Assembly (NCBI GenBank): GCA_029449235.1
Contig: JANATG010000005.1
Location: forward strand, 1,674,001 to 1,738,000
Reading direction: 5' to 3'
Length of the DNA: 64,000 nucleotides
Origin: Linnemannia schmuckeri
Lineage: Eukaryota; Mortierellomycota; Mortierellomycetes; Mortierellales; Mortierellaceae
Made by a program: the position numbers and the translations under genes. The notes under the pieces were generated by a model that saw only the letters and a program-made list of their open reading frames with translations, was not told where the DNA came from and did not search any database. This document shows positions 13,206-24,995 of this stretch, piece by piece; positions within the stretch are counted from its first letter, which is position 1; every line of letters starts with the position of its first letter.

Positions 13206-15060
13206 ACCGCGCCTCTACTCGGCTTGCCTCTTGAACTACCGCCCTCGACCATTTTCGCTCACGAGCCTCCTTCGCCACCATCTACTCCTTCCATCCCATG
13301 CCAACTTCCACCGAGCGGTTCCTCAAGACTCAGAGTTACTCGAGACTTTCATCAGCATCCTTCCGAAGGACAATGCAAGACTCGCTCGGGCCAGTCATCA
13401 AATGTATTACGCCACTACCGCAGCATTTTACAGAATCATGTATCGCAAGCTTTTGACATCAATCCCCGGTCTGATTGCTTTCGGTTGCAACATCCGACAT
13501 GTCAGAAGCCTTGCTCTTGGATTGGAGAAACTCGTCTACTACTACAACTGCGTCTTGGTTTTTGAGGAACCTCATTCGCAGACATCCAATCGTCCTACTA
13601 CCCAACCATCGTGGTTACGTCTGACTGACTCTCGTACCGGTCAACTCGTTCTGTTACCGCCATTGTCCAAGCTTGTGGACCTCACTCTGTTCCAGTCGCT
13701 GTAGAGTTGCATTGAGTGGTGCATACTCACGAGCGCAACAGGTCACATTTTTTTTGGATGATCGGCCTGAATCCACAGCTGGAATGTTTGAGGTTGGACA
13801 TTCGCGGCATGGATTTCCAAGGCCGTCACCATCTCGCAGAAGCTGTTGCTAGTTTGGGTGCATTGACGTGGCTGGACCTCAACCTCGACTGCTACAGGAT
13901 TGACCAGTTCCAAGTTGGAAATGACTTTCCTCTTCTGCTGTCCTCCATCGATTTAATACCTCTCTGTCGACGTTGAAAAGCCGCACGACGATGATGACCA
14001 TGATCTTGATTCGCCATGGAAGCACTTCATCATGAAGGACGCTAGAGATGTTGGTTTGGTGGTGTTCCCAAGAAGGGAGGAGCCATTGTCTGATCTGGAA
14101 GAATTGGGACTCTGGGACTTTTTCGACTGCTCTTCGATGGCGAACTTATCTTCGGTCTCTCAACATTGTCCTAGATCAAGTCTCTCGTTCCTTGAGCATC
14201 GCAGTATCAACGACGGCCGGATTGGGACCACGATTGTGCGACACTGCCCTTGCATTCAAATGCTGGGACTTCGAGATTACACAGTGGGCAATTATAATTC
14301 TCTTTTACACATAATCATAGAAGCATTGCCCGCTCAATAATTCAAAACTCTCAAGGGATGCCTCACTGCACCGGAGAACCAAGCGATCTTCGATTTTGCG
14401 ATCCTAAGACACTCAACAACACTGACGACCATCGATCTCAGTCGATCATGTCGTCCACGCAGAATGTCTCCTGGTACCATCTTGAGGAAGAGTTTCAACT
14501 TGAGATTGTTGAATATTAGAGACTGCCAACTCTAAGTTACCTTGGAGGATGCGACAGAGGTCTCCAAGAACTGCACCAACCTTCAACTGCTTTCGCTTTG
14601 CATCATTGGATGTGAGCTTTCGACCAACCCCAAGAGTCAGCCTTACTACTTTCGCCTGGCCCGCATCACTCTCGCTACAGCAGAAGCTCAGCGCCCTGCG
14701 TGACTGGAAAGACTGTCCTTGCAGATTGGAGAGTTGACGCAGTTATAGCATCTAGGCTTGACATTGGTGAAACTCGGACACCGAGGCTAGCCGGAACGTG
14801 CACTCACACCGCTCCCACTTGGTGACATTGGGGGATGCCCAGCAAGGTCGACTGGTGTTCCTAAATAATCTCGCAAGGCTGAGCAAGTTGGTATAAGGAA
14901 GATCGTTATCTGAGGATACCGGTGAAGCGAGGGCGGTGTTGGACTTGAATGAGATTCTTGGAATGAATAAGCACTGCTGAACTCTTCTCTTAGGTGACCA
15001 CAGACGAGACGCGGGATGGCCGATCACGTTGACGCAAACACACACTTTCACTCATTCACT
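13206..15060 (+). pseudogene. Decayed F-box/LRR-type gene (Mortierella-like family)
   Basis: Protein-like segments run in order on the plus strand but in shifting frames with stops. 13231-13704 includes LARASHQMYYATTAAFYRI and NIRHVRSLALGLEKLVYYYN, the N-terminal part typical of the expanded fungal F-box/LRR family. 13716-13976 gives LNPQLECLRLDIRGMDF and ALTWLDLNLDC, leucine-rich repeat units. 14032-14340 gives SDLEELGLWDFFDCSSM and RHCPCIQMLGLRDY. Past 14341, fragments such as TTIDLSRSCRPRRMS and LRLLNIRDCQL continue to about 15060. In intact relatives such proteins are cytosolic substrate adaptors of SCF ubiquitin ligases or of unknown role. There is no ATG at the expected start, and no single set of introns removes all the stops at 13702-13704, 13974-13976 and 14338-14340. 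I therefore call it a pseudogene, possibly carrying several small indels. Confidence 0.7.
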
Positions 15061-15304
15061 CACTCTCTCACACTTGGACATGATCACATAATCACATACT
15101 TTCATTTTATTTCCAGCTGCATCTTCACAATGATTCGTTCTTTTACCGTTTTTCTTCGTTTAGCGAAATAAAAAACCACCTGCTACCATTGAGCAAAGCG
15201 CGATTTCTGACTCGTTTTTTCGCCTTTTTTTTTTCTTCTTTGTTTAGGTGCTGTTAACAAGGGTCCAGTTGCCTTCGCTCACTTGATAATGGAAAAAAAG
15301 AAAA

Positions 15305-15306
<2 letters not shown>

Positions 15307-15346
<40 letters not shown>
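15307..15346. repeat. Homopolymer, T40
   Basis: Forty consecutive T, the longest homopolymer in the window, between the F-box/LRR pseudogene and the small remnant at 15410. The exact length is likely variable or assembly-dependent. Confidence 0.9.
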
Positions 15347-15350
<4 letters not shown>

Positions 15351-15409
15351 ATCATCTCCCTAATTAACATCTCCAAACTCGTTTCGAACTGTCACAAAAT
15401 AGAGACGAC

Positions 15410-15730
15410 ATGACAACCTACATAGACTCGGTCCTGCGACTCTTCTAATCCGCAGCAATCCTCGAGATAATGTACCGCCACTACACAGCCCTTTCCGCAA
15501 CATCCTCGGGTTCTGCATACTTTGCCTCGTCGCTTCAGACCTACTATTCCCAGGCTACCAACCGTCTCCGCCGAATCGGCGAGTTTTTGAACCTCGTTAT
15601 ATGCGCCTTTGTAGTTCGCGATCTGGGCGAGCTCCTCGCAAAGTACAATTACTGTCCAAACCAGCCAATTTGCATGACTTTTTGTGTTGTTTCTTTTTCA
15701 TCTCATTTCATATCTGGCGTACATCAATGA
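15410..15730 (+). pseudogene. Short protein-like remnant, function unknown
   Basis: From ATG 15410 the frame reads MTTYIDSVLRLF, a TAA at 15446-15448, then stays open in the same frame through MYRHYTALSATSSG, YFASSLQTYYSQATNRLRRI and a hydrophobic stretch GEFLNLVICAFVVRDLGELL to a stop at 15728-15730. The composition (Arg, Leu and Tyr with few homopolymers and C-ending codons) is much more protein-like than the surrounding spacer. The single early stop and the lack of a recognisable continuation suggest a remnant. It could instead be a small gene starting at Met 15470 (86 codons). No family is recognised. Confidence 0.35.
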
Positions 15731-15819
15731 AGTACATTTGTTTTGTTGGACCTATGTTTTCTATCTTCTTTGCTCTTTCTTTCCCACGCACTTGCAATCC
15801 TGAAAACGAAGAAAACCTT

Positions 15820-17900
15820 TTAGGCCAGACGCTGCAAGACAACGGCATTCAACAATCCAGCATCCTTGACAGTCTGTGTTACATCCTCCAAATCCTTTTT
15901 GGGGAAGCTGGTCTGGAGCACATAGGGTCTTGAGGCCTCGCCAGCACGGGAAGCATTGATGAATCCACGAATGTCGTTGATCGTGTGTGTGTGGTTGAAG
16001 CGCGCAACCATTCTCGTTCCATCCGCCAAACGGATCTGAATAGACGTCACCGGCTGTGATTCGTCAATCTGCAAGCTGCGGGGAGGTGGTGGGGCCGCAG
16101 CAGAGGTGGCGCCAGGAAATGATCCGGGAGTGCTCGATGAAGAAGAGATAGGAGATGCAATACTGCCCAAGCGGTTTCCTGTACCCTCGAAGGCCTTTGG
16201 TGGAGCCTTGGGAGGCTCCTTGTAATCCTCATCTGTACGCTTCGCCACACGCATGTCGACAGGCTGACCAGGCTTAATGTTGAGATACTTGATAGGTGCT
16301 TGTCTACATTTTACGCAACGTGAACGAAAATTTATCAGTTTCTTACGTGCTCCGTCCATACTGTACTGACCAAAAAGTGAGGCAAGTTGTCAATGTGAAG
16401 TACAATACAAAAGGACGCCTTACCCCTTGTTGATGGCATCCAAGAATTCTCTGTTGGCAGGGTCAGTGTAGCTCATCAAAGGGCCGTCATCGAGACTGTA
16501 TCCATTCCTCCAAAATGTGATACTGCGAGTGACCTATAAGTTCACGCATTTTCAACATAAACTTCAGTTAGGTTTGGAGAGGAAAGGCAGGTGACATAGA
16601 TAAACGCATCCTTTGAGTTGTCACTTACGGTCTCCAAGACCTCAGGGGAAGGAGTAGCTCTGACGGGCGTAACAGGAGCAGGGGCGGGGGCTGACGAAGA
16701 AGTCTCTCCTTCGCTTCCCAAACGGTTTCCTACAAAGTTCGCATCAGAGCAGCAACGCTAATTAAAGTCCAGCCAGTACGAGAAGTCCCATTATGTCTGT
16801 GCTATAAAACAGGCCTGCTCGAATGACATACCAGATCCAGTGAAGTAGCTCTTTTTGGCAGCAGGCTGCTGAGGCTCCTCCTCACGAGCCTGCCCCCCCC
16901 TAATTAATATAAGCCAAACAGGAAAGACGTTTAATTTCTACGGCCAAATCTTCATGTTTGCCACATTTAGCTCAAAGGTTCACACAAAGCCTTAGCAATA
17001 ACAACGATGAGACGATGAGACGATGAGATGATGCTTACTTTGCGGCCTTCTTCAAAATATCCTCGATCAACGCATTGGGGTCCTTCTTTCCGGGAGGTCC
17101 CTGAACCATGACACCCCTAGTTTCCAGAAATTAAACAATCAACAAGTATGTTAGAAAACATTTAAGGCGGCGACAAGGGCATATCCAGAAATATTTAGTT
17201 CGCATACTACTCCCAAAACAAAAAGGAGTAAACAGGAACATACGATTTTTCACCGCCGGCAAAGTAGTTCTGCGACTCATGGTCTGATTCGTCAGTCTCC
17301 TCGTCGTCGCTCTTACCCAAGTCGCGGAAAGTGGCAATACCTCTACATATTTCATGCATATTTCATATCAACAAGTCGTTCGTCAGTTAATGGATCGAGT
17401 GAGCTGTGAACAAGCAAACGGTTGGCCAAGGGAGACACAGTCACACAACAAAAAAAATGTGAAGTGTACACGTACCCTTGTCTGCGGCCAGAGGACGCGC
17501 TCGAGTCGGCAGCCTTGCGCTTACCCTCGGCCGAGGCGGACTTGGGCGCAGACTGGGCCAGAACGTCATCTAAGTCCTCGTCGTCGTCATCAACATAGTC
17601 CCCATCGTCCTCATCGACACGGCTTGCGCCCCTATTGCTTCTTCCTCCTGATGCTGCTCCTGCCTGTGGTTCCTCGTAAAAGCTGCTTGTGGCCGCCTAT
17701 AGAAAGTGAATGAGGACGAAAGAGCAAATGTGAGCTTGTCATGCAATACAAAATGCAGAAAGGTTTGGTGGTGTTGAGTGTAGTGGATTGCACGTTACGT
17801 TGATGTCCCAATTGTTAGCCTCGAGGTAGAACTGAGCCTGTTCAGGGGTAGCGCCAGAGACGGCGACAAAGTTGGCGATGAGTTCTGCGTGGTCAGCCAT
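15820..17900 (-). CDS. p47/Shp1-type CDC48 (p97) adaptor: UBA-SEP-UBX protein, 420 aa
   Basis: Eight exons join in phase: 17900-17799, 17696-17476, 17342-17244, 17116-17039, 16899-16832, 16729-16629, 16533-16424 and 16303-15820. Domain order matches NSFL1C/Shp1. There is an N-terminal UBA-like helix bundle ([20 protein letters not shown], residues ~5-34) and an acidic linker with basic [13 protein letters not shown] sequence. [15 protein letters not shown] is next, then a SEP domain at about 224-285 ([37 protein letters not shown]). [10 protein letters not shown] is a likely SHP box, and the C-terminal UBX domain occupies about 340-420 ([40 protein letters not shown]). Such adaptors recruit ubiquitylated substrates to the AAA ATPase CDC48 and act in membrane fusion, ERAD and autophagy. 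The exon containing eight consecutive G at its 5' edge (16893-16900) is well supported by phase. Confidence 0.95.
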
Positions 17901-18075
17901 GGGTGTGTGAGTTGTGAGTGAGTGTTGGTGGAGAAGCAAAAGAGAGTAACAAAAAGCAGCAAGCAGGTCCACCCTTTGTAGGCGAAATTCGCAACGCGAG
18001 GCTGACGATGACGCAGTCACCTTTGTGTCAAATCTAGGTTTTTTATTCCAACAACCAAGTTTATATACATAACGC

Positions 18076-19921
18076 TTAGAGCTTTGAGTTGTTCTTCAAG
18101 GACAACACGAGCTTGCCAAACTGGCTGCCAGCCTTCATGACGCTGAATGCCTCCTCGACAGATTCAAGACCAGGCCAGACCTGGCTGACTACAGGCTTGA
18201 CCTTGTGCTTCGCAACAAAATCAACCATATCGCCAAACTCGGCGCGCGATCCCTAAGGAAAAAAAAATGGCGGATTGTTTATGTTAGCAAACGACAATAC
18301 CATCTGCCATCCTGGCTTGACTGGCAAATGCAAAGATGTCCTGTAGAACAAAGACTTGAAAATACTCACCATGGTGCTTCCACGGATCTCAATGTTGCGC
18401 AAGACGGCAGCCATAGTGTAGTCGACCTTGGGCTTGACGGTCATTCCGTAAGAGACAATGATACCTCCCAAGCGAAGGAGTTGAGTGAAGGTCTTGACAC
18501 CGTCACCTCCGGCACCATCAATAACAACATCAAAGGGGTCGCCATGAGTAAGGTTTTGAAGGTGGGAACCCCACTTGTCTACATAATGGACGTCAATGAA
18601 CGAGAAGAGGGAGGAGATTTAGCAGCGCATTAATAATCGCGTCGACGCGAGAGGAAGGTAATATTCTAGCAGAAATACGAATGTAGCACCGTACCTGCTT
18701 TGTAGTTGACACCTCCCTGAGCACCAAGCTTGACAGCCTTGAGAATCTTGGCGTCGTCCGACGAAGTAACATAAACATTGGCGCCAGCAGCAACACAGAA
18801 AGAAAGAGCCAACAGAGCAACACCTCCACCTATCAGAAAATCGTTCAAAAACAGATGGCAAATGCATTGCCTTAGCGCTCTACCTTTGGCATTTCCAAAT
18901 GTACCATGCATGTCCGACAATGAGCGCGACGTGTTTAGCTGGAGTTCACTATTATAGACTAGTCCGGGCCTTTTTTCTTGTTTCTTTTCATCGATTGTCT
19001 TTTGAGACTGCTTACCAATTCCAGTAATTAGGACGTTCTGACCTTCGCGGACTTGACCCTTGGTGAACACAGCGCGCCATGCTGTCAGACCAGCCAGAGG
19101 CAGAGCAGCAGCCTCGGTGTCAGTCAAGTGGTCGGGGACCTTGAAGAGATCGTCCTGCTGCGCGACAAAGTGCTCCGAGAAAATACCTAGAAGAGAGAGA
19201 ACGATGCGGGCAATAAGAAAATGAGTTAGGAGGGCCAGGGATGAATATGTAAAAGCGCCAGCCCTGCAGAAAAAAGGGCGCGCTTAAAAAAAATGAATTT
19301 GTCATCCCACTATTTTTTTTCTAGGCTAAACCAACTCCATTTTTTTGTTGGACGCGGTGGGTCTTAACTTCCTAGCAGTACAATTACAATTATATTACTT
19401 ACCTTGAGCATGTCCGCCACCAAGGATGTAGTAGGCCTCCTCAGGTCCTCTGGGATCTTTGGTCCAGCCGGTCGAAGGCATGACGACAACACGGTCACCG
19501 ACCTTGTGCTTGGACGAGTTGCCCTTGATCTCTGCGATTCTGCCAACACCATCAGCTCCCAGGACTGAGCCGAACACGATGCCCTGAAAAAAATATAAAC
19601 AACATGCAACAACAAACGGGTGAGTACAAATTGGATCATTTGCGCTTTTCCCATCCCACACACAAATCTGATCGGGAACACAAAAAAATCTCTGCAGATA
19701 GAGACACCCCTCCCCCCTCATGGCAACAAAAGCATTCTTTCTTGTTTGCTTACAGGGTACTGTCCCTTGCGAATCCAGAGTTCACGGTGGTTGAAAGAGA
19801 CAGCGTGGATGTCCAACAGAGCTTGTCCATCCTCTGCAAGTTCGGGCTTGGGGATGTCGGTCACTTTGGCGTTGTGGTAGGTGGGCTCAGAGTTGGTCTT
19901 TTCGATGATAACGGCCTTCAT
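18076..19921 (-). CDS. Medium-chain dehydrogenase/reductase (MDR), quinone-oxidoreductase-like, 346 aa
   Basis: Six exons join in phase: 19921-19754, 19583-19403, 19186-19016, 18829-18695, 18578-18370 and 18252-18076. The N-terminal GroES-like fold begins MKAVIIEK and contains FNHRELWIRKGQYP and VLGADGVGRIAEIKG with GDRVVVMPS. The Rossmann half has the NAD(P)-binding turn VLITGIGGGVALLALSF, with two introns close to it, followed by GANVYVTSS and KLGAQGGVNY. IDGAGGDGVKTFTQLLRLGG and a C-terminal SVMKAGSQFGKLVLSL complete the fold. The cluster of four structural-zinc cysteines found in classical zinc alcohol dehydrogenases is absent, so this looks like a zinc-free or single-zinc NADPH-dependent reductase (quinone or enone type). 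The substrate cannot be inferred. It starts about 800 bp from Atp20 on the same strand. Confidence 0.92.
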
Positions 19922-20716
19922 GTTGTTAGTAGGAGTGATAGTAAGCAGTTATTGTTTTTGTAAAAGAAAGTAAACGAGGGCTTCAGTTGTTATGAGTGGC
20001 AATGGGAGGTTGCGAAGCAAGAGAGATGAGTTTGAGGAAAGAGAGAAAAAAGAGATGCGAAAAGGGGAATGTGAGTGGTCGTGCCGACTCTTTTTAAAGT
20101 TAGTTCAGGTAAGGAAAGGGAATATGACGGCCGATCGGTCTTCTTTCATCCGGGCCAGCCGAATTTCGCGGGCGGACTGCATCCTGCACACATCACACAT
20201 ACATACATAACGCACATACACGCACATACAACGCCCATTGCGTGATCTAGATGGAAGACCGTTCTTTTCCAATTGCCATCATATTATAGTAGATGCGACC
20301 TGGACGTCAGTTTATTGTGTATTTTTGAAGCACGGTCCAATGTCTGGGTGTGCGAGTCAGGGGATAGGAGAACTGTACACGCAGAGGTGAGAGGGGAGAT
20401 GTATCAAACAAAAACAGAGAACTGACTCTCTGCTCTTTCTTTATAGGCGGGAGGCTGGATGAGTGGGGGGAATAATGCTAATAGCAACGACATCATGTAA
20501 AAGAGTAGTCGTTAGCATCTCCTTCTATCGCTTTGAAAGTGCCAAATTCGTCAAACAAGTCCATGCACACAACAACCAACAAATTAAAAAAGGTGGATAT
20601 TTACCTACAATTGCAGAATGAAAGAAAAAAACAGTAAAAGACGGCAATAAATGGTGGTTTGTTGTTGGTGAGTTGAATGGGTCGGGTGAATGGGGTGGGG
20701 ATATTAAAAAAGATAT
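19922..20716. other. Intergenic spacer, 795 bp
   Basis: Upstream of the MDR gene and downstream of Atp20. It includes a CA/TA-rich microsatellite-like patch (ACATACATAC, about 20185-20235). No open frame with coding character was seen. It should contain the MDR promoter. Confidence 0.5.
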
Positions 20717-21531
20717 TTAATGGTGCTCCTCGTGGCTGTCGGCGCTCTTGACATCGTATCCGACAAAGTTCCTGCGTCCAACAATCTCGCCAACCAAGAA
20801 GAAGGCGTAGGCCTCAGCAGCAACCAAACCGGCCTTCAAGTACTGGTCCTTGGAGATGTTCTTCCATGTGTTGGCTGAGCGGGCAGACTTGATAAACTTG
20901 AGGGTGGCCTCCTTGGCAGACTCGATCTGAGCGCCCGAGGGAGGGGCCATACCCTCACGGATGTAGACCTGCTTGGCAATCTGACCAGCGACCTTGGCGT
21001 TGTAGATAATGGGGCCTATAATATATCCCAGCGAAATAGTAAGAAAGCTGTTAGAAGGGATGAAAGAAACGTAATTCGAATTGTGTATACGCTCCTTGAG
21101 TAATGGGATATTGTCGTTTCAATAGAGTCCTTCCGTAAAGCTGAATTCCTCCCTGAAAGGCGATGCACAAACGGTGCCTGAAAAAAGAGTCTATCGCCTG
21201 CACTGTCCCTGAGTCCTGGAGATGCAACTCTTTCAAAGTATTTTGTCAGAGTTGTCGCTTCCTGTCCCTGAGAGTTGTATTTCCTGCTTGCTGGCGTCCT
21301 GTATGTCCAAGGAAACGTTGCCAGATCAGACACAGCTCTACTTTTTTTTTTTGTGATCGTCCGGATTCCAACGGCTTCCGAGTGTGTCGGATTGGAAGGA
21401 TGAGGTCAAAAAAGGAAAGGGGGAACAGCTGAGTGTCGTCCTCGACGAAGATATGTAGACTAGGACATACCAGACAGCTTGGTGGCGGTCGAAGTGGCGG
21501 TGGCGAGGGCCTTGGTGATGTTGGCAGACAT
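20717..21531 (-). CDS. ATP20: Mitochondrial F1Fo ATP synthase subunit g, 119 aa
   Basis: Two exons, 21531-21471 and 21015-20717, join in phase 1 to 119 residues. The protein begins MSANITKALATATSTATKLS and continues GPIIYNAKVAGQIAKQVYIR, then ATLKFIKSARSANTWKNISK and AGLVAAEAYAFFLVGEIVGR. The C-terminal segment is the single membrane helix of subunit g and contains the G-x-x-x-G type dimerisation element (VGEIVGRRNFVGYD). Subunit g sits in the membrane part of ATP synthase and supports dimer formation and crista shape. Length and layout fit the family. The intron (21016-21470, 455 bp) is long compared with the others in the neighbourhood. Confidence 0.9.
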
Positions 21532-21884
21532 TATGGCGGTGAGGATGATGCGAGAGAGGAGTGATTTTCATGAGCTGATCATCGGGTTCCTGATAACCGT
21601 GAAGTTGGTTGAAAACATCTGACACGTCACCGAATATAGAGTGATGCAAAATTTATTAATTTAGTCTAGAAACCTAGAAAGCCAAGGTTCTCCTGCAAGA
21701 CGTGTGCCGATCATATCTTTATTTGTAAAGTGTGGAGTGGAGTGGGGGTGATAATGATAGTGGTACGGGGTGCCATGATACTATGAAGTTGTGAACAAGA
21801 AAAAAAAAAAGTAATAACGGAACAAATCGGCCTATGACATTGCCGTCTATTATGGTCAAAAAAAGAAGTCAGAGTAGGCGAGAT
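21532..21884. other. Spacer between Atp20 start and carrier stop
   Basis: 353 bp with the Atp20 promoter and carrier 3' UTR. It contains an A run at about 21800-21812. No gene is seen. Confidence 0.5.
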
Positions 21885-24800
21885 CTACATTCCCGCGGTC
21901 GTCTTTTTACCAATAAGGATTTGCTTGGCTTGCTCATACACAACGAACGATATTGAGATTGCAGGAGCGACTATGAAGGGTGATTTTAAAAAAAAAAGAG
22001 AAAACGATGGCAGAAATATTAACGCTCTGCAATCGAGGAAGCAACCCGACGTTGACAATGACAGATCCATAAGATCACACTTACCCTTCAAGTAGTTAGG
22101 AACCATGCCTTTGTAGAGACCGCGCACACCCTCCTGCTTGATAATCTTTTTAACTATTTACATCCCAAGAATAACAGCGCATTGGATTCAATACTTGCAC
22201 AAATACACACGTTACAGAGCAATTGGCAATGCAAGAATGAAAGCACTACTTACCTCCATCCCATGTAGAGCTGTACTTGTAGCTAACAGCATCCATGCCC
22301 GTGACCTGCATACGGCGGCGAAGGACGTCTAGAGGGTATGTCACTGTCTGAGCAAAACTTCCTGCCACAGCGCCGCAAACTAGCTTCATGCCCACGGACG
22401 GCGCAACTTCTCCTGGTGGCGTCAAGTGTGTGCGTAACACCTCATACGCTTGAAAGTTCAGCGCAACATACGGCGCGACACCCTATCAATTCCAGTGTGA
22501 TAAGAACGTACGTGTCGAGAGTTAGATTCATCCTTCCAACGGGTCCCTCCTTTGTTGATTCGAATCCACATCGAGCGGGAGATGTTTTCCTTACGGTCAG
22601 GGTAGGTCCGAGTCCACGGTACAGTCCGATTACACCGCCTTCCTTGCTGTAAATATTAACCATTGTTCTCCAAATACCTGGTAACGCAGCCTGCGCCTCC
22701 TTTGTGTTTGCAACTTGGGCGGACTGGATTGATAGGCGAGTGCGCACAATGTCGAGAGGGTAGGTGAATGCCACTGAAGTCAAGCCGGCCAACGCTCCTG
22801 CAGTCAGTCGTCTTGGTGTGTCCAAATCGCGCGTGTTAGGATCCATCAACAGCTATAAGAAAGGAACAACAACCACCTGCTATCAGTACAGCTATCCAAA
22901 TAAAGCAAATGTATAGTTGACAGGAGTATAGGAACATGATTGGTACCTTTTTGAACTGCTCGTAACTGGCGAATTGGACGGCACTGTAAGGAACAATACG
23001 GATGACATTGGTGCCGTTTCCCCTCATGAACCCGAGGAACCCTTCCTCCACCCACATCTTGCGTAATGTTGGAATGACTCCTTGGTAGTTTGCAGGTTCA
23101 GGGCCCTGGACCTATTCACATATCACAATATCACCAAGGTGTTATAAAGTGCTGATGCAATCAATTTTCCGTGCGAAATAGCCGCTTCACAAACCCAGTT
23201 GTGTAAACATGTGTTACAACTTACCTGGAATAGAATCTTCATGCGCTCTAGGGGGCTGACGATGGTACGACTGACTGCTCCTGCAGCACCACCAGCGATC
23301 AGGTGCTTGACGGTATCGCTGGTCACCACACGCTTCATGTATTCAATGCTTCCAATCGCTGGTTCCTGGGTCTCTTTCGTTGAGACCTTGGGCCCTGTGG
23401 GACCTATCAATATCATTGAAAATGGTTGCCGTTAGATTTCATGCACCTGATCTCGGTTCAGAAACTCTTTGATTGGATGCCGGCCTGTCCCTAATACTTG
23501 CTTCAGCTTGGCCCCTCTCATTCGTTCCTTTCAGAACTGTTCCCAGAGAAAAAAAAATCGCCTTTACCAAAGAAAAAAAAGGCATTAGCAATGAGGTTTC
23601 CTGCACTCACTCCCACGCCTTCAGCATACTTAAACATTTTTTTTTCTTTGAGAGCTTCCTCCAGAGATGGGAATTTGGTGTATCATTATCTGGTGGCTGA
23701 CTAAACGCGCATCTACCCTGTCCAAAAGACGTAGCTCTGTCACAAAGTAACAACAAAGAAAAAACAATCGCCTTAGCGCACAAGCATCAATCAACTCCTC
23801 GGCAGGAAAAAGCCCACTTGCTGCTCACAATGCGCACCAGCACATCGTATAATGTACGCACGCACTCATGCTCGACATCACTACCTTCCCTTTTTTTCTT
23901 TCTCTCTTTTGCTTGCCGTTATCGAAGAAAAAAGACTATTTACCAGTCGAGGAAGAGGACGACGCGCTGGCGTCTTCTTGATGCAGACTATCCGAGATCC
24001 TCGCCTTGACCTGAGTTAGGTCCTTGAGCAATGCCTCCAGACTCTCGCGGGTCCACTCCTTATCGGTCGGGATGACCTCTATCCGATGGATCTTCAGGAA
24101 ATGCTGGAAATCCTGAAACGAGATCGAAGGTGAATCCTGTCCGTCTGTCGAGTAGCTTGATGCGATTGAAATCAAAGCATTTGCTGTTGCCTAGGTCCAA
24201 AGAGTACGAACAGATACAGGAACAAGAACAGTGTGTGTCAGAGAGAGAGAGATAGAGAAAGGAAGGATGAGAAAAGTATGATCGGGAGAAGACGTCAGAG
24301 GGAAAGCGTGAAATAAAGGCGATCCGACACACACACACTTCAATGCAAATTAGATGATTAAATGTATGAATTGACAATTGAAGACGATAAAGAGTAAAAG
24401 CTGGTGAAGAAAGAATTAAAGATTGAGTTGCTCTCGCTCAGGGCCGCCTCTTTTTTTTCTGTTCTCCGCTGTCATGCAAATAGAAAAAAAAGCCTGGGGT
24501 GAAGGCCGGGACTTCATGGTCAATTCGCCTTCCGTATCGAATGTGTTGGGTTCCCGGAGATACACTGGTCCCGACTTGTTCCTGGCTAAACAGGTAGACA
24601 GATAATAGCTGTTGGTTGTTTTTGTTTTTTGTACGATTGACGTTCCCGACTTGCATCGCTTGAAGAGTCATAGAAAACAAATGATGTCCCAGAGTTACGC
24701 AACCAAGAAGGTCAAGTGGCGAGCTTATGTGTGAAAGGTGTGATGCAAGTGTGTGCAGGGTATTCCAGTCCTGATTCAGATCCGTTTTTTGCAAGTCTTA

Positions 24801-24995
24801 TCCTTCCAGAAGTGATGTAGTTTGGTCAGGCGTATGGTGTGTTACCTCGTCCAATGGGGCGTGTCCTGGCTCTGGGGTAGGAAATGTGTCGGCGTAGACG
24901 GAGAGGAGGTCTCTTGCGTTGATGGAGCCGTCCTTGTTGTGGTCGAGGGCATGGAAGGCGGATTGGACCAATCGATGACGCTGCGAGTCGTCCAT
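21885..24995 (-). CDS. EF-hand-containing mitochondrial carrier (SLC25 / SCaMC-like), 460 aa
   Basis: Eight exons join in phase: 24995-24846, 24190-23944, 23403-23225, 23111-22947, 22852-22595, 22482-22254, 22153-22085 and 21970-21885. The N-terminus has one canonical EF-hand loop ([12 protein letters not shown]) and a second degenerate one ([17 protein letters not shown]), so calcium control is plausible. Three SLC25 repeats follow, each with its Px[DE]xx[KR] signature: [21 protein letters not shown] and [42 protein letters not shown] and [20 protein letters not shown] are typical of the ATP-Mg/phosphate and CoA-type carrier branch. The in-phase junction STG/PTG (23944 to 23403) ties the EF-hand exons to the carrier exons. 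It acts in the mitochondrial inner membrane; the substrate is not determined. Introns 1 and 2 are long (655 and 540 bp), so an additional small exon encoding another EF-hand cannot be excluded. Confidence 0.92.

Noticed and set aside
20185..20235. Telomere-like or CRISPR-like short repeats (ACATACATAC, CACATACA)
   Set aside because: It is a short imperfect CA/TA microsatellite with no spacers and does not match fungal telomere repeats.
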